From: an uncultured Lachnospiraceae bacterium
Lineage (GTDB): Bacteria; Bacillota; Clostridia; Lachnospirales; Lachnospiraceae
Direction of reading: 5' to 3'
DNA length: 64,000 nt
Assembly (NCBI GenBank): GCA_902476265.1
Contig: CABSCP010000005.1
Span: 84,464-148,463, forward strand
The stretch's first letter is position 1, and every line of letters starts with the position of its first letter. Of this stretch, positions 25,757 through 33,748 are shown in pieces. Below the pieces are notes generated by a model that was not told the DNA's origin, searched no databases, and saw nothing but the letters and a program-made list of their open reading frames with translations. Made by a program: the position numbers and the translations under genes.

Positions 25757-26674
25757 TTAGTCTTTTAACGCTCTGCCAACCTGAAGCATCCCCCAGCCCT
25801 GTTTTCCCCATGCCTCTCCCAGATCCTGAGCATGGTATAAGAGCCTCTCTTTGATCTGCTCATTGGAAAAATCCGGATATTTCTGCCATAAAAGCGCCGC
25901 GGCTCCGCTGACGGCAGGTACTGCCATGGAAGTGCCGCTTTTGGTTGTATAAGGATTTTGTACTGCCCCGAAACGGTTTTTCCGAAACAGCGCATTGCAG
26001 GAGATCACTCCGGTGCCGGGGGATACGATATCCGGCTTTTTGATTCTGTTTCCGTCCGGCCCTCTTCCGGAATAATTTTCACAGGCATTCTTTTTATCCG
26101 GAAAGGTCTTTCCGTCATGGCAGCCTACGGCAATCACATGCGGGCTTAAACCCAGCGGGGATATGCTGCCCGCTCCCGGTCCCCTGTTCCCCGCTGCCAC
26201 AACCACAAAAAGCCCGGCTTGCCAGGCTTCCTCCAGCCAGGATAGCAGTTCTTCCTGCGCCTGTCTTTCTTCTATTTTACCGACTCCTACCGAAATATTT
26301 AAAATCCGCGTCCGATAAAGTTTCCGGGTATCGAGCACATATCGGATTCCGGCGATCATATCGCTCACACTGCCTTCTCCATTTTCATCCAGCACCTTGC
26401 AGGCCACGATCCGGCACCCCGGCGCAACGCCGCTGTAAAGGCCGTTGGAGCAGCCTCCGTTCCCGCAAAGGCATCCGGCCACATGGGTTCCGTGACCGCT
26501 GTCATCATAAGGGCGCGCACTCTGCTTCAGAAAATCTTTAAACGCCGCCAGTCTGGAGGAAATGTCCGGATGCAGCGCTATCCCGGTATCCAGCAGAGCA
26601 GCCGTCACGCCGGTGCCTGTATAGGGAGCCGTTTCCTGCCTTGTGGCACGGATGACTCTTTTCACACGGTTCAT
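25757..26674 (-). CDS. S8 family serine peptidase (subtilase), intracellular type
   Basis: A 305-residue subtilisin-fold protease with an intact catalytic set: D29 in LLDTG, H61 in SGHGTHVAG, oxyanion N163 in AAGN and S249 in GTSMAVP. There is no signal peptide, propeptide or anchor, and the length is compact, which resembles intracellular subtilisins (IspA/AprX-like). The substrate is unknown. It lies divergent from the Cys/Gly-rich small protein, 154 bp away. The start has an AAGGAAA site. Confidence 0.92.
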   Translation of the reverse strand: MNRVKRVIRATRQETAPYTGTGVTAALLDTGIALHPDISSRLAAFKDFLKQSARPYDDSGHGTHVAGCLCGNGGCSNGLYSGVAPGCRIVACKVLDENGEGSVSDMIAGIRYVLDTRKLYRTRILNISVGVGKIEERQAQEELLSWLEEAWQAGLFVVVAAGNRGPGAGSISPLGLSPHVIAVGCHDGKTFPDKKNACENYSGRGPDGNRIKKPDIVSPGTGVISCNALFRKNRFGAVQNPYTTKSGTSMAVPAVSGAAALLWQKYPDFSNEQIKERLLYHAQDLGEAWGKQGWGMLQVGRALKD

Positions 26675-26828
26675 CGCAATTATTTCCTTTTTCTTTTAGA
26701 ATATGACAAAAATACAAAAACGCCTTCCTATCCAAAAAAGCGAAAAAATATTTTCCGTAATGTTGGAAACAAGGACAAACCGGCCTACATATCATAAACC
26801 ATAAATATCATTTTGGAGGCTCTAAAAA

Positions 26829-27074
26829 ATGAGTGACTTATCAGCAACAAACTGTGGATGCAATAATTCTTGTTCCGGTGGCGGAAACAACAGAGCAGGC
26901 GGGGACAGCTGCTGGATCATTATCCTTCTGCTGTTATGCTGCGGCGGCTTCGGCGGCGGTAACAACGGTTGCGGCTGTGGCTGCGGCGACGGCAATGACG
27001 GCGGCTTCGGCGGCGGATGCAGCTGTATCTGGATCATCCTTCTTCTGTGCTGCTGCGGTGGCTTCGGCTGCTGA
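26829..27074 (+). CDS. Chorion-class high-cysteine small protein (HCB 13-like)
   Basis: An 81-residue protein made of two near-repeats. Each has a Cys/Gly/Asn-rich stretch, then SCWIIILLLLCCGGFGGG (residues about 27-45) or SCIWIILLLCCCGGFGC (about 64-81). It has about 18 cysteines and abundant Gly, and the two hydrophobic cores could be short membrane segments or amyloid-like strands. Databases name similar clostridial proteins 'chorion class high-cysteine HCB protein 13' by composition only. No function is established. The start follows TTTTGGAGG with about ten bases of spacing, and a terminator follows at 27124. A role in spore coat or envelope is conjecture. Confidence 0.75.
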   Translation: MSDLSATNCGCNNSCSGGGNNRAGGDSCWIIILLLLCCGGFGGGNNGCGCGCGDGNDGGFGGGCSCIWIILLLCCCGGFGC

Positions 27075-27123
27075 TTGCCCAATCCCGCACATCTGAAAAC
27101 GGGAGTGCACAGGTTATCGCCAA

Positions 27124-27157
27124 GGCATTGCTCCTTTTTAAGGGGCAATGCCCTTTT
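27124..27157 (+). terminator. Terminator after the high-cysteine protein gene
   Basis: GGCATTGC (27124-27131) pairs with GCAATGCC (27145-27152), with a few more interior pairs, and is followed by CTTTT. Confidence 0.7.
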
Positions 27158-27221
27158 CCGTCATAAGAATCAAATCCGGGCATAAAAATAGAAGAAGAAC
27201 CGGGAAAGGCTGGCCTACAGA

Positions 27222-27827
27222 ATGGAACACAGTGAAAACGAAGCGGTCATCGCATTTGATACCCTATATACCCAAAATCACATACAGATTCTAAAGGTGC
27301 TGCTCCCCTATTTCGATTCCGAAAAGCGGAAAAACATGGCGGTGATGATAAAATTCATGGAGCTGCAATATACCATGGAATATGTGAACCGCCATCCGGC
27401 GGATCTGTCCAGCGCCTCCATGGAGCATAAGGACGGGCAGCCGCCGGATATTGTGGAAATTTTCGGGCAGATTAAGAACTTCTGCACCCCCACGGAACGG
27501 GCCATGTTTGAGCAGCTGGCAAATATGAAAAAGAGCATGGAAATGTATCAGGAAATGATGGATATGATGCAGTTATTTGGGCAGCTGTCCCCTGACGGGG
27601 GATTTTCCCCCTTTGGAACCGGGCCTTTTGGTTCCCCCGATCCGGAAACGGCCGGCGCTTCCTTCTCTGACGAGGCAGGTGCACCGGGACCGGATTTCCA
27701 GAACTTTGGCGGTTTCGGAAATACCAATCCGCTGGATATGCTCAAAGGAATGCTCTCCCCTGAGCAGCAGGCCATGTTTGAAATGTTCCAATCCTCCTTC
27801 AGTGAAGGAAACCAAAATAACCAATAG
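27222..27827 (+). CDS. Conserved small protein of unknown function (pair member 1)
   Basis: A 201-residue soluble protein that I do not recognise. Residues 1-125 are helical, with NHIQILKVLLPYFDSEKRKNMAVMIKFMELQYTMEY and a Met-rich helix KKSMEMYQEMMDMMQLF. Residues 125-170 are a Gly/Pro/Phe-rich low-complexity linker. A short terminal helix (LDMLKGMLSPEQQAMFEMFQS) ends the protein. The ribosome site is weak (GGGAAAGG about 13 bases upstream). It is followed after 11 bp by another small helical gene, suggesting an operon and an interacting pair. Confidence 0.65.
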   Translation: MEHSENEAVIAFDTLYTQNHIQILKVLLPYFDSEKRKNMAVMIKFMELQYTMEYVNRHPADLSSASMEHKDGQPPDIVEIFGQIKNFCTPTERAMFEQLANMKKSMEMYQEMMDMMQLFGQLSPDGGFSPFGTGPFGSPDPETAGASFSDEAGAPGPDFQNFGGFGNTNPLDMLKGMLSPEQQAMFEMFQSSFSEGNQNNQ

Positions 27828-27838
27828 GAGAGATTTAT

Positions 27839-28126
27839 ATGAACCAGCAAGGATTCACTCCTGCCTGGATGCAGGAGCCTTCCGTACAAAATATTCCCCG
27901 GGAAAAACTGGATTTTCTTCAGAAGCTCGTCTTTGAAAGCAAGTCCCTTTCCCAAAAAGAGCTGCTTCCCTTTCTGATGGCTCTGGCCCAGAGAAGCAAA
28001 GCGGAAAAAATCAATTTTTCACCGGAAGAAATGGATGCCATCATCGAAGCGATTAAAAAATACAGTACCGCCGACGAAATCACCAAAATGAACCAGATCA
28101 TGAAACTCATGGCAAAAAAACACTGA
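27839..28126 (+). CDS. Conserved small helical protein (pair member 2)
   Basis: A 95-residue mostly helical protein: LDFLQKLVFESKSLSQKELLPFLMALAQRSKAEKINFSPEEMDAIIEAIKKYS. It has no signal peptide, membrane segment or known motif. The ATG follows AGGAGAG closely after the preceding gene. It and its neighbour share the phrase pattern FSPEE/LSPEQ before a helix, which may hint at a common fold. Function unknown. Confidence 0.65.
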   Translation: MNQQGFTPAWMQEPSVQNIPREKLDFLQKLVFESKSLSQKELLPFLMALAQRSKAEKINFSPEEMDAIIEAIKKYSTADEITKMNQIMKLMAKKH

Positions 28127-28132
28127 TAAAGG

Positions 28133-28161
28133 TCGCTTTTTGGAAACAGATCAGGTATAAT
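28133..28161 (+). promoter_or_regulatory. Probable promoter of the acetyltransferase gene
   Basis: TATAAT lies at 28156-28161 and a weaker TCGCTT at 28133-28138, 17 bp apart. The transcription start would fall about 25 bases before the ATG at 28193. Confidence 0.5.
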
Positions 28162-28192
28162 GATCGCAAATCTATTTTTGCGAGGTGTTCAC

Positions 28193-28744
28193 ATGACGGA
28201 AAAAGAAAAATCCCATGCCGGAATGTTATATCAGCCGGGTGATCCTGAACTTGCAGCGGACCGCGACGTCACGGTAAAAAAGCTGTATGATTATAATAAC
28301 CTGCATCCTTTGGAAAGAGAGGCGCGCCAGGCCGCTATCCGGGAACTGCTGGGAAAAGTCGGGGAAAACTGTACGGTGGAACAGCCCCTCTTCTGCACCT
28401 ATGGGTACAATACCACTTTGGGGGATAACTGTTTTCTCAATGTCAACTGCAAGCTCATGGACAGCGGTTATATCACCATCGGGAATAACGTATTCATCGC
28501 TCCCAATGTCTGCATTGTGACGGAAGAACACGCCATGGATGTTCCACAGCGTCTGGAAGGGCTGGAATACACCCATCCTGTCACCATCGGCGATAATGTC
28601 TGGATTTGTACCGGGGCTGTCATTCTGCCCGGTGTGACCATCGGCGCGGACAGCGTGATCGGCGCAGGCAGCATCGTGACAAAGGACATTCCTCCCAAAA
28701 GTCTGGCTGTGGGGAATCCCTGCAAAGTGATCCGCAGTCTGTAA
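28193..28744 (+). CDS. Maltose/galactoside O-acetyltransferase-family protein
   Basis: A 183-residue left-handed beta-helix acetyltransferase of the Maa/LacA group, transferring acetyl from acetyl-CoA to a sugar hydroxyl. The N-terminal mac domain (MLYQPGDPELAADR...LYDYNNLHPLERE) precedes the hexapeptide repeats (VTIGDNVWICTGAVILPGVTIGADSVIGAGSIVTKDIPPKSLAVGNPCKVI). The catalytic histidine is in EEHAMD. The ATG at 28193 follows GAGGTG; an upstream ATG at 28160 lies before the ribosome site. Two tandem hairpins end the gene. Confidence 0.93.
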   Translation: MTEKEKSHAGMLYQPGDPELAADRDVTVKKLYDYNNLHPLEREARQAAIRELLGKVGENCTVEQPLFCTYGYNTTLGDNCFLNVNCKLMDSGYITIGNNVFIAPNVCIVTEEHAMDVPQRLEGLEYTHPVTIGDNVWICTGAVILPGVTIGADSVIGAGSIVTKDIPPKSLAVGNPCKVIRSL

Positions 28745-28756
28745 TCTTCCATAAAC

Positions 28757-28787
28757 CATAGAAAGTACGTTCCGCAGACTTTCTATG
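28757..28787. repeat. Hairpin downstream of the acetyltransferase gene
   Basis: CATAGAAAGT (28757-28766) pairs perfectly with 28778-28787. It is the first of two stem-loops before the convergent permease gene. Confidence 0.5.
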
Positions 28788-28798
28788 ATCATGAATCA

Positions 28799-28835
28799 GG
28801 GGGCGAAAGCATTTTCTGCTTTCGCCCCCTCTTTT
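28799..28835 (+). terminator. Terminator between convergent acetyltransferase and ABC permease genes
   Basis: The arms 28799-28810 (GGGGGCGAAAGC) and 28818-28829 pair over 12 bp with a seven-base loop, followed by TCTTTT on the plus strand. Confidence 0.85.
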
Positions 28836-31057
28836 CATATCATCGTATCGTCCCGCAGGACCTCCGCCAAATTAATTTTACTTACATTCCGCCAGCCAAG
28901 ATAATAAGCGAATGCCACAATCCCCCAAACAGCCAGCATAAAGACAGCAATCGGAAGAAAAGGCGCTTCAGCAAGAAAGGTTCCTGCCTCCAGATAACTC
29001 AATTTCAGCAGATATCCCACTGTAATGACTGCCAGCGGAAGGGTAATCAGAATCGGGCGCCCCGCAATCACCAGCGCCTCAATCCAAAACATCTTTCTGA
29101 TTTCCGCCGGCGTCAGTCCTACAGACATATATCTTGCAAATTCCCGTTTTCTCTGACGGACAAAACCCAGCGTGTTGGAAAACACATTGCCGATCCCTAT
29201 GATTGCAAGCAATATACAGAAACCGCCAAAGATGGTCATCATTCCCTGTCTCTGTTTATCATTGTCTTCTTTTTCCTGAATGCGGTTTTCACTTATTATG
29301 ATTCCGCTTTTAGAGGTAATCCGGCTGATTTCTCTCTGCAAAGTATTCAGCTCCTCCAATGTTACATTTTCTCTGCCAAGAACACAAATGAAGGTATCTT
29401 CTTCCATTCCTCCCACTTGTTCTTTGATTTCTTTCCAAAGGGCTGCCGGAATAAAATGGACCAGTTCATAATCGTCCTGCGCAGCGTACTCCTCTCTTAA
29501 AACAGGGACTTGCTCCGTATAGGACAAAACAGGAACCTCTATCGCGCTTTCCGTATAGTCGGACTGTCTTAAACTGCTTACCGCATTTTCCCCTTTCACA
29601 TATGGCAGATACCTGGGATGTCTGAAATCCGGATTTGTCACATCCCGGATTCGGTTTCTGATCACAGCCCCGTCCAGCCTCGGAGCAATGCCGATTTGTT
29701 CACAATAAGACAGAAAACTTGCATCATCCAGGATCACAACGGGGGCACTGACCAACCACCCTGTGTCTGTCCGCAGGGCCTGATTGGCCGGGGCATGGGC
29801 AAATCCGCCGAAGGACTTCATCCCGTCACTCATTTCGTCCTCTGTAACGATGGTTTTTGCCTTTGCCTTTTGATAGGCGATGGCGCTTCTCACACCGGGA
29901 AGTTTCTGTATCTCTTCTGTTTCTCCAAAAGAATCCACATCCGTATCCTTTATGGTAACCATGATATCCCAGACATCCTGATACCGCTCAAAATAAGTTT
30001 CCCGCGTACTGATTGCTGACATGGTAAAAAAACACTGCATGATGGTAAATGCCAGGAAAGAAACGATCAGGGATAAGGATGCTGTCCGCAATGCTTTTCG
30101 CTGCGCTTTCAATGCATTCCCCGCCAACTCCCCTTCCATACCAAATAAAAGTGTGAGTACAGGGGAACTCTTTTTTCGTTTTAACTGTAATTCACCTTTG
30201 TTTTTAATGGCTTCCAGTGGTGTCAGCACGCTTAATTTTCTGGCGGGAATCCATGCGGAAATCCATATGGTCAGAGCGGTTATGGATAATGTCAGGAGAA
30301 GAACCAGCGGATGATAGCCAAAAACCGCCTCATGCCGGCCCTCCACACTGCTTCCCAACAGAATGTTGACCATTTGTAAAAGCCCCATACTGCCTGCAAT
30401 GCCAAACAGGGTTCCGGCTAAGACCGGCAGCGCACACAGAGACGCCGCCTCCTGTAAAAGACAAATCCGTATCTGTTTCGGCGTAGCCCCGATGCTGGAA
30501 AAAATGCCAAACTGATGTATTCTCGCATTCATGGAGACTGCGAAAGAATTGTGTATCACTATAATCAGTGAAAGGGATGCCATTGCCAGGATCAGCAGTA
30601 ACAGCGGAAACAAAAGCCTTGGTGATCTATCCTGTGGGTCCCGTATCAGATACATTGCCAGAAGTTCATGGTTAAAGGATACCTTTTCCGGGGGAACCCC
30701 CGCCGATTCGGCAATCCGAAGCGTATCTTCCAAAACAGTTCTCCTGTCATGAAAGAAAAGATCAACTGCTGTCTGCCCGTCGGATGTTTCTTTTTCATTT
30801 TTAACTGCCTCTTTCACATTGGCAAAATTTTGGATGGACGCTATCTCCTCCTGATCCAGTTCTCCGTATAACCGGCTCTGCCAGCCGCCTTCCTCCAGCA
30901 CAATCCGCTCAATCTCATACTTCCATGCGTTATAAAACAGGCCGCATAATAAGGATAAAAGCAGGGCGGATATAAATGCCGCTATCATAACCGAAACGCC
31001 GGATGCCCGGTTATTCTTCAAATAGCCTGACGAATACTCTTTCCACATATCCGTCAC
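28835..31057 (-). CDS. FtsX/MacB-type ABC exporter permease
   Basis: A 740-residue permease with an N-terminal helix near 20-40, a first FtsX domain of three helices near 150-280, a fourth region near 320-345, a large extracellular part (about 350-600), and a second FtsX domain near 610-730 (FGGFCILLAIIGIGNVFSNTLGFVRQRKREFARYMSVGLTPAEIRKMF). Members of this family act by mechanotransmission in peptide or lipid handling and, with a dedicated two-component system, in resistance to cell-wall-active peptides. Its start overlaps the ATPase stop (ATGA). The substrate is inferred, not shown. Confidence 0.88.
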   Translation of the reverse strand: MTDMWKEYSSGYLKNNRASGVSVMIAAFISALLLSLLCGLFYNAWKYEIERIVLEEGGWQSRLYGELDQEEIASIQNFANVKEAVKNEKETSDGQTAVDLFFHDRRTVLEDTLRIAESAGVPPEKVSFNHELLAMYLIRDPQDRSPRLLFPLLLLILAMASLSLIIVIHNSFAVSMNARIHQFGIFSSIGATPKQIRICLLQEAASLCALPVLAGTLFGIAGSMGLLQMVNILLGSSVEGRHEAVFGYHPLVLLLTLSITALTIWISAWIPARKLSVLTPLEAIKNKGELQLKRKKSSPVLTLLFGMEGELAGNALKAQRKALRTASLSLIVSFLAFTIMQCFFTMSAISTRETYFERYQDVWDIMVTIKDTDVDSFGETEEIQKLPGVRSAIAYQKAKAKTIVTEDEMSDGMKSFGGFAHAPANQALRTDTGWLVSAPVVILDDASFLSYCEQIGIAPRLDGAVIRNRIRDVTNPDFRHPRYLPYVKGENAVSSLRQSDYTESAIEVPVLSYTEQVPVLREEYAAQDDYELVHFIPAALWKEIKEQVGGMEEDTFICVLGRENVTLEELNTLQREISRITSKSGIIISENRIQEKEDNDKQRQGMMTIFGGFCILLAIIGIGNVFSNTLGFVRQRKREFARYMSVGLTPAEIRKMFWIEALVIAGRPILITLPLAVITVGYLLKLSYLEAGTFLAEAPFLPIAVFMLAVWGIVAFAYYLGWRNVSKINLAEVLRDDTMI

Positions 31058-31734
31058 CTCCGCCGCTCGTCGCTGATGATACGACCGTCTTCTATCGTTA
31101 TGACCCGCTGCGCTTCCAACGCCACTTTTTCATCGTGGGTGATCAAAAGAATGGTCTGTTCCAGATTACGGTTGGACAATTTCAGCATATCCATAATTTC
31201 TTTGGAATTTTTCTGATCCAGATTTCCGGTAGGCTCATCCGCCAGAAGCAGCGCCGGACGATAAATCAAAGAACGGGCAATCGCAACCCTTTGCTGCTGC
31301 CCGCCCGACAACTGACTGGGCAAAGCTTCAAGCCTGTCGGCTATTCCCAGCGAGCCGACCACTTTATCAAAATATTCTTTGTTCGGTTTCTTCTTATCAA
31401 GAATGAGCGGCATGAGTATATTTTTCCGTACGGTAAGGGTGGGAATCAGGTTATAAAACTGATATACCAATCCCACTTTTCTCCGCCGGAAGATGGCCGC
31501 CTGTGTGGGGTTCAATCGGGAAAGGTCCGTTCCGTCTATGAGCACTTTTCCGCCTGTAGGCTGATCCACACTGCCTAAAATATGCAGCAGGGTAGATTTT
31601 CCGGAACCGGACGCTCCGACAATCGCCACAAATTCACCTCTGCTGACGGTCAGATCAATGCCGTCCAGCGCTGTCACCCGGTTGTCACCGGAACCGTACA
31701 CCTTACGGACTCCTTCACATGTTAAAATATCCAT
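31054..31734 (-). CDS. ABC exporter ATP-binding protein (MacB/LolD/BceA type)
   Basis: A 226-residue ATPase with Walker A GASGSGKST, signature LSGGQQQRVAIARSL and Walker B ALLLADEPTG. It is the partner of the downstream permease, with overlapping stop and start. An AGGAGG site precedes the ATG. A promoter with a 31-bp element shared with the response-regulator promoter lies just upstream at 31770-31800. Confidence 0.93.
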   Translation of the reverse strand: MDILTCEGVRKVYGSGDNRVTALDGIDLTVSRGEFVAIVGASGSGKSTLLHILGSVDQPTGGKVLIDGTDLSRLNPTQAAIFRRRKVGLVYQFYNLIPTLTVRKNILMPLILDKKKPNKEYFDKVVGSLGIADRLEALPSQLSGGQQQRVAIARSLIYRPALLLADEPTGNLDQKNSKEIMDMLKLSNRNLEQTILLITHDEKVALEAQRVITIEDGRIISDERRR

Positions 31735-31769
31735 TTGCTTTTTCCTCCTGTTATGAATGTGATAACTTC

Positions 31770-31800
31770 ATTATAGCAAACGAAAATTACAACTCAGTGA
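31770..31800 (-). promoter_or_regulatory. ABC exporter promoter with shared regulator element
   Basis: Read on the minus strand, this element begins TCAC (the last bases of the kinase gene), has TGTAAT eleven bases after the first half-site, a TTT tract, and ends TGCTATAAT with a perfect -10. It aligns without gaps to 33677-33707 at 21 of 31 positions. No good -35 is present, as expected for activator-dependent promoters. The likely regulator is the response regulator at 32975-33646. Confidence 0.65.
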
Positions 31801-32978
31801 CTGTAAAAACGGATTTCAAAACAGGCGCCGCCATCCGGCATATTTTTTGCCCGTAAGGTTCCGTTCTGTCGTTCGACTATCTCTTTTGACAAAGCCAGAC
31901 CGATACCGATTCCGCCTTCACAGGCATTCTGCCCTCGATAAAACCGTTCAAAAAGATGGGGGATATCTTCCTTCGAAAATCCGGCCCCTTCATCCCAAAT
32001 GAAAATTTTTGTATATAAGAGATTCTGTTCGTAAGAGCAATGGACCGTTCCGCCCGGATTATGTTCCATACAATTTTTCATCAGATTGATCATGGCCTCC
32101 ATGGTCCAGTCCAAATCTGCCGTGACCGCCATCTCTCCCAGTTCCGGAATGTCAATGGATGTCCCGGTTTCCGCGAATAACTCCTGTAAATTATCCGCTG
32201 CAAGAACGAGTACTGTCAGGACATCGATTTCCTCTTTTTTTAAGACCAGCGCACCTGCATCCAGTCGGGATAAAACGAGCAGGGCTTCCTCTAAACGGGT
32301 CAGCCGGTTCAGCTGCTTTTGTATCTGTTCCAGCCTGCTTTCACCGTATTCCCTTTGCAGCGTCTGTACAGACAAAGAAATTGCGGTGATCGGTGTTTTG
32401 ATTTGATGCGCAATATTGGCTAAATTCTCTGCAAAATCATTTTTTGCCTGAATGGCATTATCTTTTGTCTGATATAAAAACGTTACCGTTTTATAAATTT
32501 CATCCTCCAGTTTGGAAAAATCATCTTCCCCCGATGTGGAAAGAATGTCCGCTTTTCCCGTATTGACCTGTTCCAGATACTCGGCTAAGGCCTGAATCCG
32601 TAAGGCTTCCTTTTTATTCCGGTATAAAAAGGTGAGGATAAAAAGGAAAATGCCTGACAGAAAACCTGCTGCCACAAAAGATATGCGCTGCCTGTCCGAC
32701 ACATTTAAAAAATCAGATCTGTGGTATCCCCATTCGGACAAAACATCCTTTTTTCGTACGCCGTCCGGATTTCCGGTTGTATATTCTTTCAACGCGGCCG
32801 AAATGATTTTCCCTGCTTCCGGCTCCTGCTTCAGTACTTCCCCACAGATCGCGTTTATCTGTTCAAATTGGAGCCGGCTGTAGTGATGGGATACCATTAT
32901 TACAGCAATGGCGGAAGCGATGAAACTGACGGACAACACAAACCCCGCCGTAATCAGAACATTTTTCTGCCCGCTCAT
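31794..32978 (-). CDS. Sensor histidine kinase of the exporter system
   Basis: A 394-residue kinase with two membrane helices (about 7-29 and 99-119) bounding an extracytoplasmic domain of about 70 residues. A linker, the phospho-acceptor H191 in NIAHQIKTPITAIS and a C-terminal ATPase domain (NLMKNCMEHNPGG, DEGAGFSKEDIPHLFERFYRG, GIGIGLALSKEIVE) follow. The external domain is larger than in BceS-type intramembrane sensors. I chose the ATG at 32976-32978, which overlaps the regulator stop as ATGA. The longer open frame upstream (to 33110) overlaps the regulator gene and is not used. Confidence 0.92.
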   Translation of the reverse strand: MSGQKNVLITAGFVLSVSFIASAIAVIMVSHHYSRLQFEQINAICGEVLKQEPEAGKIISAALKEYTTGNPDGVRKKDVLSEWGYHRSDFLNVSDRQRISFVAAGFLSGIFLFILTFLYRNKKEALRIQALAEYLEQVNTGKADILSTSGEDDFSKLEDEIYKTVTFLYQTKDNAIQAKNDFAENLANIAHQIKTPITAISLSVQTLQREYGESRLEQIQKQLNRLTRLEEALLVLSRLDAGALVLKKEEIDVLTVLVLAADNLQELFAETGTSIDIPELGEMAVTADLDWTMEAMINLMKNCMEHNPGGTVHCSYEQNLLYTKIFIWDEGAGFSKEDIPHLFERFYRGQNACEGGIGIGLALSKEIVERQNGTLRAKNMPDGGACFEIRFYSH

Positions 32979-33646
32979 ATCGAATCCTCCATGCGGTATC
33001 CCACACTCCGGACTGTTTTCAGACATTCCGGCTGATGTAATTTGTCCCGCAGGCGTTTCATGGTAACCGTCAATGTATTGTTGTTCACATAGTTCCCCTT
33101 CAAATCCCATACCTGTTCCAGGATCTTTTCTCTGGTGACCGTGCGCCCTTTATTCTGCATTAAATACAGGAGCAGCTGATATTCTGCCGTGCTCAATCCT
33201 ACTTCTTCTGAATGGCAGGATACCGATCTGCAATCCCGGTCGATCAAAATGCCGTCGCAGGAAAGATAGCGTTCTGCCACATTTCCGGTTCTGCGCAGCA
33301 CCGCTTGAATCCGGGAATACAGCACTTCCAGTGCAAACGGCTTTACCAGATAATCATCCGCCCCGCTTTGAAAACCGGAGACAATATCATGGGAGTCACC
33401 TCTGACCGTGAGAAAAATAATGGGCAGGTCTTTCCGGTTTCTGCGAATCCACTGACACAGGGAAGCGCCATGGCCATCCGGCATATTCCAATCCAGGAGA
33501 ATCAGCGTTGGCACATGGATGTTCAAAGCATGTCTGACCTCCGAAAGAGTGCCATATATCGTTACCTTATAATTCTTCTGTTCCAGATATTCTTTCACAA
33601 GCCCTGCAATCGCCGGGTCATCTTCCACATAATAGATTTCAACCAT
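32975..33646 (-). CDS. OmpR-family response regulator
   Basis: A 223-residue regulator with a receiver domain (acidic pocket EDD near 8-10, phospho-acceptor D52 in LLDWNMPDG, switch lysine in DDYLVKPF) and a winged-helix DNA-binding domain (RTVTREKILEQVWDLKGNYVNNNTLTVTMKRLRDKL). It is transcribed first, followed by its kinase with an ATGA overlap. Its promoter at 33677-33707 has the same element as the exporter promoter, so it likely activates both. Confidence 0.95.
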   Translation of the reverse strand: MVEIYYVEDDPAIAGLVKEYLEQKNYKVTIYGTLSEVRHALNIHVPTLILLDWNMPDGHGASLCQWIRRNRKDLPIIFLTVRGDSHDIVSGFQSGADDYLVKPFALEVLYSRIQAVLRRTGNVAERYLSCDGILIDRDCRSVSCHSEEVGLSTAEYQLLLYLMQNKGRTVTREKILEQVWDLKGNYVNNNTLTVTMKRLRDKLHQPECLKTVRSVGYRMEDSI

Positions 33647-33673
33647 TTTCCTTCCCCTCTCTTTTTTTATGAA

Positions 33674-33727
33674 TCTATTATAGCAGGAAAAAGTTACAGT
33701 TTCGTGACTTTTTCCTGCTATAATAGA
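33674..33727. repeat. Inverted repeat with 21-bp perfect arms at the regulator promoter
   Basis: The arms 33674-33694 and 33707-33727 are exact reverse complements around a 12-bp centre. Each arm contains a TATAAT box, so both strands carry a -10 with the same upstream context. It spans the promoter of the response regulator and the end region of the decayed ABC operon. Confidence 0.85.
33677..33707 (-). promoter_or_regulatory. Response-regulator promoter with shared element
   Basis: On the minus strand it runs from TCAC through TGTAAC and a TTTTT tract to TGCTATAAT. Two GTNAC half-sites lie 11 bp apart where a -35 should be. It is the partner of 31770-31800. Confidence 0.65.
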
Positions 33728-33748
33728 AGAGGGCCCTTCCGGGCGCTT

